Origin: Candidatus Colwelliibacteriota bacterium
GTDB lineage: Bacteria; Patescibacteriota; Minisyncoccia; UBA6257; Colwellbacteraceae
Length of the DNA stretch: 5,567 nucleotides
Direction of reading: 5' to 3'
Assembly: GCA_028711965.1 (NCBI GenBank)
Contig: JAQTRD010000003.1
Location: forward strand, 1 to 5,567
This document shows, one piece after another, positions 1-3,917 of the stretch. The notes beneath the pieces were generated by a model that worked only from the letters and a program-made list of their open reading frames with translations, was not told the DNA's origin and searched no databases. A program made the translations under genes and the position numbers. Every line of letters begins with the position of its first letter. The stretch's first letter is position 1.

Positions 1-69
1 CAGGGAGAAGATGAAGATAAGAATGATGTTTGGGATATTCCGGCCTTCCTAAGGAGAAAGAAAAAATAA
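1..69 (+). CDS. ftsZ: Cell division protein FtsZ, C-terminal tail only
   Basis: The first frame is open from the window edge to a TAA at 67-69 and encodes 22 residues ending in DVWDIPAFLRRKKK. An acidic, linker-like stretch followed by D-I-P-A-F-L-R-R and a basic end is the conserved C-terminal peptide of FtsZ, the tubulin-like GTPase that forms the cytokinetic ring. This peptide docks FtsZ to membrane tethers and regulators such as FtsA, SepF or ZipA in well-studied bacteria. The GTPase domain lies outside the window, so the call rests on the tail motif alone. The motif is distinctive, but other proteins could carry a similar short peptide. The ferredoxin gene starts 29 bases downstream on the same strand with no terminator in between, so the two may share a transcript. 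Confidence 0.8.
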   Translation, partial: QGEDEDKNDVWDIPAFLRRKKK

Positions 70-98
70 CCGTTGACACTCTCGCTTATTAGCTGACG

Positions 99-314
99 AT
101 GAAAGAGATTATTTTTGATTCCAAAAGATGCCTTAAATGCGGCCTGTGTTCAAAACTGGATCCTGAGAACTTTGAATTCAGCGGAGAAACGAAGCTTATC
201 GGCGGTAAAAGCGACGACGGAATCGTTTTTAAAAAGAATATTAACGGGGAAGACAAATCTGCGAAACTCGCGGCTGGAAGCTGTCCCGGAGGAGCGATAG
301 AGATAGTAGAATAA
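99..314 (+). CDS. Small single-cluster ferredoxin
   Basis: This 71-residue soluble protein carries the cysteine pattern of a single-cluster bacterial ferredoxin. C11-x-x-C14-x-x-C17 lies near the N terminus, and a fourth cysteine at C62 is followed directly by proline (SCPGGAI). The fold wraps one [4Fe-4S] cluster, and such proteins shuttle single electrons between redox enzymes in the cytoplasm. All four ligand cysteines are present, so a [4Fe-4S] rather than an obligate [3Fe-4S] cluster is expected. The region between residues 18 and 60 is a spacer without further cysteines. The ATG at 99 gives the usual short lead-in before the first cysteine, but no clear Shine-Dalgarno precedes it. The gene follows ftsZ and converges with recG. 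Its redox partner cannot be inferred from this context. Confidence 0.88.
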   Translation: MKEIIFDSKRCLKCGLCSKLDPENFEFSGETKLIGGKSDDGIVFKKNINGEDKSAKLAAGSCPGGAIEIVE

Positions 315-325
315 TTTCCAATTTC

Positions 326-340
326 TCCCCCTTCGGGGGA
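326..340. terminator. Short C/G hairpin between convergent genes, possible terminator
   Basis: A run of five C and a run of five G separated by TTC form a compact hairpin, which can also be read as a UUCG-capped stem. It sits 12 bases after the ferredoxin stop and between two convergent genes, where a terminator is expected. No T-tract follows on either strand, so intrinsic termination would be weak. Confidence 0.35.
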
Positions 341-396
341 TCTACCGTAGGAAGACAAATCCCAATTTCCAAAAATTAAAGACAGAGTTTATCTAT

Positions 397-2523
397 CTAT
401 TCCAAATGGAAGTTTTTTTGCACTTCTTCTATTTTAGCCATTAAAGGAGAATATTCCTCGAAACCGATGCCGTTTTGGATTACCTCTTCCGCCGCGCGGC
501 GCGTTCCTTCTATTATTGAACGATCTTTCAGGGCTATCATTGTCAGATCCGGATTGCCAGTCTGTTCTTCTCCCAGAAAACTTCCGGGACCGCGCAAAAG
601 CAGATCCTTCTCCGCTAACTCGAATCCATTCTTAGCCAAAGCAACCGCCTTTAATCTGGTGATTGCTTCAGGTGATGCGCTTTCCGAAAATAAGAAACAA
701 TAGGATTCATACTGTCCGCGCCCCACTCTTCCTTTAAATTGATACAATTGCGCCAGACCGAACCGGTCGGCGTTCTCTACCATCATTATTGTGGCATTCG
801 GAATATCGATACCGACCTCGATAACGGACGTTGATACAAGAATATCGCTTCTTCCTGAGCGGAAATCATCCATTACTGTTCTTTTGTCTTCGGACTTCAT
901 CTTCCCGTGAAGCATCGCTATTTTTAAATCGGGAAATACCTCTCTAGAAAGCCTCTTGTATTCTTCTTCTACGGTTTTGGCTTCTTGTTTGGCTATCTCG
1001 CCTGATGTTGAAACTATTTCCCTTTCTTCTCCTCCGATTCGCGGACAGACTATAAATACTTGCCTGCTTTTACGAACTTCGTTTCTTATAAACTCGTAAG
1101 CTTTTTCTCTCTTGTCCGGAGAGATGACTCTGGTCACAACAGTTTTTCTTTCTTTTGGAAGTTCGTCTATTTTTGAAACCGACAAATCTCCGAACATTGA
1201 TATGGCAATGGTTCTTGGTATAGGAGTCGCCGACATACTCAAAAAATGCGGAATTGAATTCTTGAGCCCGCTCTTTTTGATGATATGACCTCTCTGACCA
1301 ACACCGAAACGGTGTTGTTCATCAATAACTACCAGTCCGAGAGAACCGAAGTCGGGAGCAGTCTTGGAACTTGATATCAGCGCCTGCGTTCCGATAATAA
1401 TTTTTATTTTTGATTTTCGGATATCCTCGGCAATAGTTTTTCTCTTAACTGAAGACTCCAATCCGTCGCCGTAAAAGACAATAGTTTCTTTCCCGGATAT
1501 GAATGCAATAGGGTATTCCAATTCTCCGAAGAGGGACCGGATTGTAAGATAATGCTGCTTCGCAAGTATTTCAGTGGGCGCCATTATGGCGGTCTGAAAC
1601 CCTTGCCTCGCGGCTTCCATTGCCGCTATGGCTGCAACAACCGTTTTTCCCGAACCGACATCCCCCTGGAGAAGGCGGCTCATAGGATGTCCTGACCCCA
1701 TATCCTGCATTATTTCCCATAAGCTTCTCTTTTGGGCAAACGTCAGGGAGAATGGAAGCGATTCAATGAGTTTTTTCGCGAATTCTATATCTGATTCGAT
1801 TACCGGGCTCTTCATATCCATAAGTCTTTTTTTCTGGATAATTCCGCCGAGCCTTATAAGGAAGAGGTTTTCAAAGGCTGCCCGTCTTTTGGCTCCGTTA
1901 GCCTCGGTCATATCATTCGGCATATGGATGCTCTTCAAACTCATATTTATATCAGGCAAGTTTTCGGAGAGAAGCACTTTCTTGGGAATGAATTCCGTCA
2001 TTGGCTCAACGGACTGCAATACCTTTTTTACGACGTTCCATATGCCTTTTGACGACAAGCCTTTCGTTCTTCTATAGACGGGGATTATGCTAAACACCGT
2101 TTTCTCGTCAATTTTTTCGTATGAGGGATTTATTATAAAGAAGCCTCTCTTGCCCATACTCACTTTGCCGGAACCGACAATCTCGTCTCCTTCGCTAAAT
2201 CCGTATTTTATATAAGGCTGATTGAACCATATAAGGGATATTGATCCGCTCTTATCTCTGACTTTTGCCTCGGTCATAGAAACTCCCCGACGAAACATTC
2301 GCCGGCCGAAGATCTTTTCAATCGTCCCTCTAAAAACAGCGTCGTCTCCCGGACGCATCCTTGCAATCGGCTGGGGAGAAGACCAGTCGTCGTATCTTAT
2401 GGGAGCATGCCTTAGAAGATCACCTACCGTAAAAATGCCCAGATTGGCAAATCTATCGGCCATTTTCTCTCCGACTCCCTTGACGCTTTTTAGCGCATCT
2501 TCTTCCTTGAAACGGATTGCCAT
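397..2523 (-). CDS. recG: ATP-dependent DNA helicase RecG
   Basis: This 708-residue protein is a complete RecG, close to the family's usual length of about 690. RecG is a monomeric superfamily 2 helicase that regresses stalled replication forks and branch-migrates Holliday junctions and R-loops. An N-terminal helix-hairpin-helix-like stretch (VKGVGEKMADRF, residues 14-25) precedes the OB-fold wedge domain, roughly residues 60-140. The helicase core shows Walker A GDVGSGKT (287-294), the Walker B/DEQH box (401-404), motif III SAT (431-433), motif V around STSVIEVGID (564-573), and motif VI QFKGRVGRG (595-603). The C-terminal LRGPGSFLGEEQTG (643-656) matches the RecG-specific TRG region that couples ATP hydrolysis to translocation. 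Its 'EEQTG' differs from the 'TRQSG' more often seen. No Shine-Dalgarno precedes the ATG, but the start gives a normal N terminus. It is transcribed towards the ferredoxin gene and divergently from the gene at 2644. Confidence 0.97.
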   Translation of the reverse strand: MAIRFKEEDALKSVKGVGEKMADRFANLGIFTVGDLLRHAPIRYDDWSSPQPIARMRPGDDAVFRGTIEKIFGRRMFRRGVSMTEAKVRDKSGSISLIWFNQPYIKYGFSEGDEIVGSGKVSMGKRGFFIINPSYEKIDEKTVFSIIPVYRRTKGLSSKGIWNVVKKVLQSVEPMTEFIPKKVLLSENLPDINMSLKSIHMPNDMTEANGAKRRAAFENLFLIRLGGIIQKKRLMDMKSPVIESDIEFAKKLIESLPFSLTFAQKRSLWEIMQDMGSGHPMSRLLQGDVGSGKTVVAAIAAMEAARQGFQTAIMAPTEILAKQHYLTIRSLFGELEYPIAFISGKETIVFYGDGLESSVKRKTIAEDIRKSKIKIIIGTQALISSSKTAPDFGSLGLVVIDEQHRFGVGQRGHIIKKSGLKNSIPHFLSMSATPIPRTIAISMFGDLSVSKIDELPKERKTVVTRVISPDKREKAYEFIRNEVRKSRQVFIVCPRIGGEEREIVSTSGEIAKQEAKTVEEEYKRLSREVFPDLKIAMLHGKMKSEDKRTVMDDFRSGRSDILVSTSVIEVGIDIPNATIMMVENADRFGLAQLYQFKGRVGRGQYESYCFLFSESASPEAITRLKAVALAKNGFELAEKDLLLRGPGSFLGEEQTGNPDLTMIALKDRSIIEGTRRAAEEVIQNGIGFEEYSPLMAKIEEVQKNFHLE

Positions 2524-2578
2524 ATACGAATTAATGATAGCTCATAGGCGTTTAAATTGGGACTTCTTCCCGGACCCC

Positions 2579-2609
2579 TTGTTAAAAAGCGAATTCGGGT
2601 GTCTAATAT
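2579..2609 (+). promoter_or_regulatory. Weak candidate promoter for the 2644 gene
   Basis: TTGTTA (2579-2584) and TAATAT (2604-2609) resemble -35 and -10 boxes, but the 19-base spacer is longer than the preferred 17. They lie in the 120-base divergent region between recG and the gene at 2644. A second AT-rich candidate, TAGTAT, lies nearer the ribosome binding site. I see no convincing promoter for recG in the opposite direction. Confidence 0.3.
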
Positions 2610-2629
2610 GGGCAGAACATTTTAGTATA

Positions 2630-2636
2630 GGGAGGG
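2630..2636 (+). promoter_or_regulatory. Shine-Dalgarno site fixing the start of the 2644 gene
   Basis: GGGAGGG lies seven bases before the ATG at 2644. It is the clearest ribosome binding site in the window and favours this start over the in-frame ATG at residue 15. Confidence 0.75.
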
Positions 2637-2643
2637 CAACGAT

Positions 2644-3042
2644 ATGGTTCCTAAAATCGGAATTGCAACAAAAGAGAAGCTCTTCATGGAACGGATCGAA
2701 GAAGCTATTGCCTACGCTGAAAAGGAGCTGCCCGGATCAGAGAAGGAAATCAGGAAATTGATTAAACATTTCCCCATCTTTTCCGACAAAACTGCAACCG
2801 GCGGAACGGTAATAGTTCATAAGGATCCCGGAGAGACAAGGATTGGAGAATACGCCATACCCTTCGACGATGTTATGGGCGCACCCATACAGACTCTCGC
2901 GCAAATGATCATAATCGCGGCCCGGATGATTAAGAATGAACCGGATGAGGTAGACGGATCATGGACGATTTCCGGATCACCGATTATGACCTATATCGCG
3001 GCTGCCGGGGACGATTTTTCAAGTCTTCCGGCCATACCGTGA
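2644..3042 (+). CDS. Hypothetical protein, 132 residues, function unknown
   Basis: I do not recognise this protein. It is real by context: strong Shine-Dalgarno, an isolated transcription unit and a textbook terminator 16 bases after the stop. The first 45 residues are charged and probably helical (MERIEEAIAYAEKEL, then EKEIRKLIKHF). The centre, about 50-75, has a glycine-rich, beta-like stretch (TATGGTVIVHKDPGETRIG). Residues 80-97 form a hydrophobic, probably helical segment (APIQTLAQMIIIAARMI) that looks more like a buried helix than a membrane span because it contains Q and R. The tail is acidic and then Ser/Pro-rich. There is no signal peptide, cysteine cluster or nucleotide-binding motif. 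A small cytoplasmic protein, perhaps lineage-restricted, is the most that can be said. Confidence 0.8.
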   Translation: MVPKIGIATKEKLFMERIEEAIAYAEKELPGSEKEIRKLIKHFPIFSDKTATGGTVIVHKDPGETRIGEYAIPFDDVMGAPIQTLAQMIIIAARMIKNEPDEVDGSWTISGSPIMTYIAAAGDDFSSLPAIP

Positions 3043-3058
3043 TATTCGGCAAACGACA

Positions 3059-3092
3059 AAAGGAGTACGCAAGTACTCCTTTATTTTTTATT
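3059..3092 (+). terminator. Strong intrinsic terminator of the 2644 gene
   Basis: A perfect 10-bp stem (AAAGGAGTAC, 3059-3068, with GTACTCCTTT, 3073-3082) is capped by a GCAA tetraloop of the GNRA type. It is followed directly by ATTTTTTATT. It starts 16 bases after the stop codon and isolates the gene from the tRNA-Lys unit. Confidence 0.93.
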
Positions 3093-3119
3093 GAAAGAGA
3101 TAATTGAATAATGTATATT
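3091..3119 (+). promoter_or_regulatory. Sigma-70-type promoter for tRNA-Lys
   Basis: TTGAAA (3091-3096) and TATATT (3114-3119) are separated by exactly 17 bases and sit about 20 bases before the mature 5' end of tRNA-Lys. Transcription would begin near 3126, leaving a 5' leader of about 14 nt for RNase P. The -35 box overlaps the tail of the preceding terminator. Confidence 0.75.
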
Positions 3120-3139
3120 GGTATAGCCTTTATATTCGC

Positions 3140-3212
3140 GGATCGCTAGCTCAATTGGCAGAGCAGACGCCTCTTAAGCGTAAGGTTCTGGGTTCGATTC
3201 CCAGGCGATCCA
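3140..3212 (+). tRNA. tRNA-Lys, anticodon CTT
   Basis: A full cloverleaf can be drawn. The acceptor stem pairs GGATCGC (3140-3146) with GCGATCC (3205-3211) perfectly, and the discriminator is A3212. The D-stem is GCTC/GAGC, and the anticodon loop CTCTTAA (3171-3177) carries CTT at 3173-3175, reading AAG. The T-stem is CTGGG/CCCAG with loop TTCGATT. The anticodon stem has one G-A mismatch at its base (3166/3182). CCA is not encoded; the gene is followed by CAA. A promoter with ideal spacing lies upstream. Downstream, pieces of this tRNA's 3' half recur in both orientations as far as 3629. Confidence 0.96.
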
Positions 3213-3253
3213 CAAGAATGAATGCCCCATTATACGGGGTATTCATTTTGTCG
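3203..3253 (+). repeat. 51-bp direct repeat, copy 1 (tRNA-Lys 3' end plus hairpin)
   Basis: This stretch is identical, base for base, to 3564-3614, at an offset of 361. It starts in the T-stem of tRNA-Lys, runs through the acceptor 3' strand and the trailing CA, and includes the whole hairpin at 3217-3247. Sequence on both sides of the two copies differs. Perfect identity across non-coding sequence implies a recent duplication, gene conversion or strong constraint. Confidence 0.97.
3217..3250 (+). terminator. Terminator-like hairpin behind tRNA-Lys, copy 1
   Basis: AATGAATGCCCC (3217-3228) pairs with GGGGTATTCATT (3236-3247) as a 12-bp stem with one G-T pair and a 7-base loop. The end of the right arm and the following TTG supply a short T-run. 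It is placed 4 bases after the tRNA and is plausibly its terminator, though the T-run is partly consumed by the stem. Confidence 0.65.
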
Positions 3254-3266
3254 TCTGGGAATCGAA
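3251..3266 (-). repeat. Antisense copy of tRNA-Lys T-arm and acceptor start
   Basis: Read on the minus strand, these 16 bases match tRNA-Lys 3193-3208 (T-loop, T-stem 3' half and first acceptor bases) at 15 of 16 positions. The one difference would still pair as G-U in RNA. It can therefore pair with the tRNA upstream, enclosing the hairpin at 3217-3247. It can also pair with the sense copy at 3353-3365, enclosing core A. Confidence 0.85.
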
Positions 3267-3352
3267 GGCCGGACGAATATTTTTCAGCAGAAAAATAAAG
3301 GAGGCCGGGCCGGAGACCGAGGCGAGCCGACGGGTGAGCCGAGAGTCGATGG
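3267..3352 (+). other. Structured core A of the tRNA-Lys-associated element
   Basis: This 86-base segment lies between an antisense and a sense copy of the tRNA-Lys 3' half and has no credible reading frame. It opens with GGCCGG and contains a perfect 8-bp hairpin (TATTTTTC 3278-3285, loop AGCA, GAAAAATA 3290-3297). It then turns sharply GC-rich, with GAGCCGA repeated at 3325-3331 and 3336-3342. The flanking copies can pair over 13 positions (3251-3263 with 3353-3365), closing the unit into one branched fold. It lacks the GTGGYGGAAGTA motif of the Lys B and Arg cores, so it is a divergent or degraded member. Confidence 0.55.
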
Positions 3353-3371
3353 GATTCCCAGGCGATCCACA
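3353..3371 (+). repeat. Sense copy 2 of the tRNA-Lys 3' end
   Basis: Nineteen bases are identical to tRNA-Lys 3196-3214: the last T-loop bases, the T-stem 3' half, the full acceptor 3' strand, the discriminator A and the trailing CA. No 5' half is present, so it is not a tRNA gene. The inclusion of CA beyond the mature end shows that it was copied from DNA or from a precursor rather than from mature CCA-ended tRNA. Confidence 0.95.
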
Positions 3372-3413
3372 TTATTAAATACTCCGCTTGAGCGGAGTAT
3401 TTAATAATGTGGA
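3366..3413. repeat. Perfect 22-bp inverted repeat
   Basis: Arms 3366-3387 and 3392-3413 are perfect reverse complements around a TTGA loop. The outer bases TCCACA are the end of the sense tRNA-Lys copy, and the matching TGTGGA begins the next antisense copy. The palindrome is thus built from tRNA-derived ends plus an internal ATTATTAAATACTCCGC arm. It occupies the place held elsewhere by the terminator-like hairpin. There is no T-run after it. Confidence 0.95.
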
Positions 3414-3426
3414 AGCGGGAGAGAAC
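3408..3426 (-). repeat. Degenerate antisense copy of the tRNA-Lys 3' half
   Basis: TGTGGA (3408-3413) is antisense to the acceptor end. It is followed by AGCGGGAGAGAAC, which keeps the GGGA and GAAC landmarks of the antisense T-arm but has small deletions and substitutions. Taken alone it would be weak. It is supported by its position, since AAGGCCGG follows directly as it does (GAAGGCCGG) after the antisense arm of unit A. Confidence 0.5.
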
Positions 3427-3552
3427 AAGGCCGGGGGTCGGGGCGCGCCGGGAGCGCCCCGTGGCGGAAGTAATGAAACCGAAGGGTTTCATAGAGGAGT
3501 TCCGCGAAGTTCCGAGCTTAAGCAAGGGAACGCAGACGGAACGACGACGTGA
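3427..3552 (+). other. Structured core B of the tRNA-Lys-associated element
   Basis: This non-coding core of 126 bases has four visible parts. GGTCGG (3436-3441) leads into stem 1 (CGGGGCGC 3439-3446 with GCGCCCCG 3454-3461). The motif GTGGCGGAAGTA follows (3461-3472). Stem 2 is ATGAAACC 3473-3480, loop GAAG, GGTTTCAT 3485-3492. Stem 3 is a two-step hairpin: GTTCCG 3499-3504 with CGGAAC 3537-3542 outside, and GTTCC 3509-3513 with GGAAC 3527-3531 inside. The first three parts recur in the same order in the Arg unit, where stem 1 has different bases that still pair. This points to conserved structure in RNA or single-stranded DNA. Its role is unknown. Confidence 0.7.
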
Positions 3553-3575
3553 GATTCCCAAAGAGGCGATCCACA
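3553..3575 (+). repeat. Sense copy 3 of the tRNA-Lys 3' end, with a 4-base insertion
   Basis: GATTCCCA, then four inserted bases, then GGCGATCCACA reproduces the tRNA-Lys 3' end. The insertion falls at the T-stem/acceptor boundary. From 3564 onward this copy is part of the perfect 51-bp repeat and leads into a second copy of the terminator-like hairpin. Confidence 0.88.
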
Positions 3576-3614
3576 AGAATGAATGCCCCATTATACGGGG
3601 TATTCATTTTGTCG
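3564..3614 (+). repeat. 51-bp direct repeat, copy 2
   Basis: Identical to 3203-3253. It contains the tRNA-Lys acceptor 3' strand and the hairpin at 3578-3589/3597-3608. It restores behind the element the same terminator-like hairpin that stands directly behind the tRNA, as expected if the intervening 361 bases were inserted or amplified at the tRNA 3' end. Confidence 0.97.
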
Positions 3615-3660
3615 CTCTGAGGATCGAACAGAGGTGGGGTCGGGATAGCCTTTTTACCCG
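3612..3660 (-). repeat. Third antisense tRNA-Lys arm with a truncated core
   Basis: Positions 3612-3629 are antisense to the tRNA-Lys T-arm and acceptor start, with one extra base and two substitutions. GGTCGG follows at 3638-3643, then a weak 4-bp stem (CGGG 3641-3644 with CCCG 3657-3660). No GTGGYGGAAGTA motif and no closing sense copy are seen before tRNA-Arg. This looks like the left part of a third unit that decayed or was truncated. Confidence 0.6.
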
Positions 3661-3681
3661 TTTGTGTTATTAATTAGATAT

Positions 3682-3754
3682 GCGCCTTTAGCTCAATGGA
3701 TAGAGCGTCTGGCTTCGAACCAGAAGGTTGCGGGTTCAAGTCCTGCAGGGCGCA
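3682..3754 (+). tRNA. tRNA-Arg, anticodon TCG
   Basis: The cloverleaf is complete. The acceptor GCGCCTT (3682-3688) pairs with AGGGCGC (3747-3753) with one G-T pair, and the discriminator is A3754. The D-stem is GCTC/GAGC. The anticodon stem TCTGG/CCAGA is perfect around loop CTTCGAA, with TCG at 3715-3717 (codon CGA and, by wobble, CGN). The T-stem is GCGGG/CCTGC with loop TTCAAGT. CCA is not encoded; CA follows the discriminator. No clear promoter is visible just upstream. No terminator separates it from the CCA-enzyme gene, so shared transcription with that gene is plausible. Confidence 0.96.
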
Positions 3755-3764
3755 CATTAAAAAA

Positions 3765-3784
3765 GCGACCTGCAGGACTTGAAC
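3765..3784 (-). repeat. Antisense copy of the tRNA-Arg 3' half
   Basis: On the minus strand these 20 bases match tRNA-Arg 3734-3753 at 19 positions, covering T-loop, T-stem 3' half and the entire acceptor 3' strand. They lie only 11 A-rich bases after that segment, so the transcript could form a stem of about 20 bp that would compete with correct folding of the tRNA. The same arm also matches the downstream sense copy 3885-3904 at 18 of 20 positions. Confidence 0.93.
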
Positions 3785-3884
3785 TAAAAAAGGGTCGGAA
3801 AAAACCGCTTGGCAGTTTTTTCCGTGGTGGAAGTACTGAAACCGCAAGGTTTCAGAACGAAGCAAGTCTAGAACGAGCGAAGTT
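3785..3884 (+). other. Structured core of the tRNA-Arg-associated element
   Basis: The order of parts is the same as in Lys core B. GGTCGG (3793-3798) comes first, then stem 1 (CGGAAAAAAC 3796-3805 with GTTTTTTCCG 3815-3824). The motif GTGGTGGAAGTA (3824-3835) follows, then stem 2 (CTGAAACC 3836-3843, GNRA loop GCAA, GGTTTCAG 3848-3855). Stem 1 is A/T-rich here and G/C-rich in Lys B, yet fully paired in both. The basal pair of stem 2 is C-G here and A-T there. After stem 2 the sequence diverges apart from a shared AAGCAAG. There is no credible reading frame. Confidence 0.7.
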
Positions 3885-3907
3885 GTTCAACTCCTGCAGG
3901 GCGCACA
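3885..3907 (+). repeat. Sense copy of the tRNA-Arg 3' end
   Basis: Twenty-two of 23 bases match tRNA-Arg 3734-3756, from the last T-stem base before the T-loop through T-stem, acceptor 3' strand, discriminator and trailing CA. It ends 10 bases before the start codon of the CCA-enzyme gene and so forms the 3' part of that gene's leader. Confidence 0.95.
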
Positions 3908-3917
3908 AGCGATTTTT

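Noticed and set aside
73..78. TTGACA as a -35 box for the ferredoxin gene
   Set aside because: No acceptable -10 box lies 16-18 bases downstream; that position falls on the start codon itself.
1628..2761. Plus-strand open frames inside recG and across its start
   Set aside because: They are shadows of the minus-strand recG, which has all helicase motifs.
3104..3673. Several open frames of 60-146 codons on both strands across the tRNA-Lys region
   Set aside because: Their peptides are translations of tRNA sense or antisense sequence (for example GIEPRTLRLRG and LAQLAEQTPL) and of palindromic cores. There is no ribosome binding site and no plausible protein fold.
3213..3681. CRISPR array
   Set aside because: Repeats are few, unequal in spacing and orientation, clearly derived from the adjacent tRNA, and no cas gene is visible.
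3251..3784. Antisense tRNA arms as primer-binding sites of a retroelement
   Set aside because: Retroelement primer sites pair with the very 3' end of a tRNA including CCA. These arms centre on the T-arm and do not cover CCA, and no reverse transcriptase is present in the window.
3213..3907. Classical genomic island integrated at a tRNA gene
   Set aside because: The segments between tRNA 3'-end copies are only about 130-210 bases and carry no integrase or cargo gene. The antisense arms are also not part of ordinary attachment sites.
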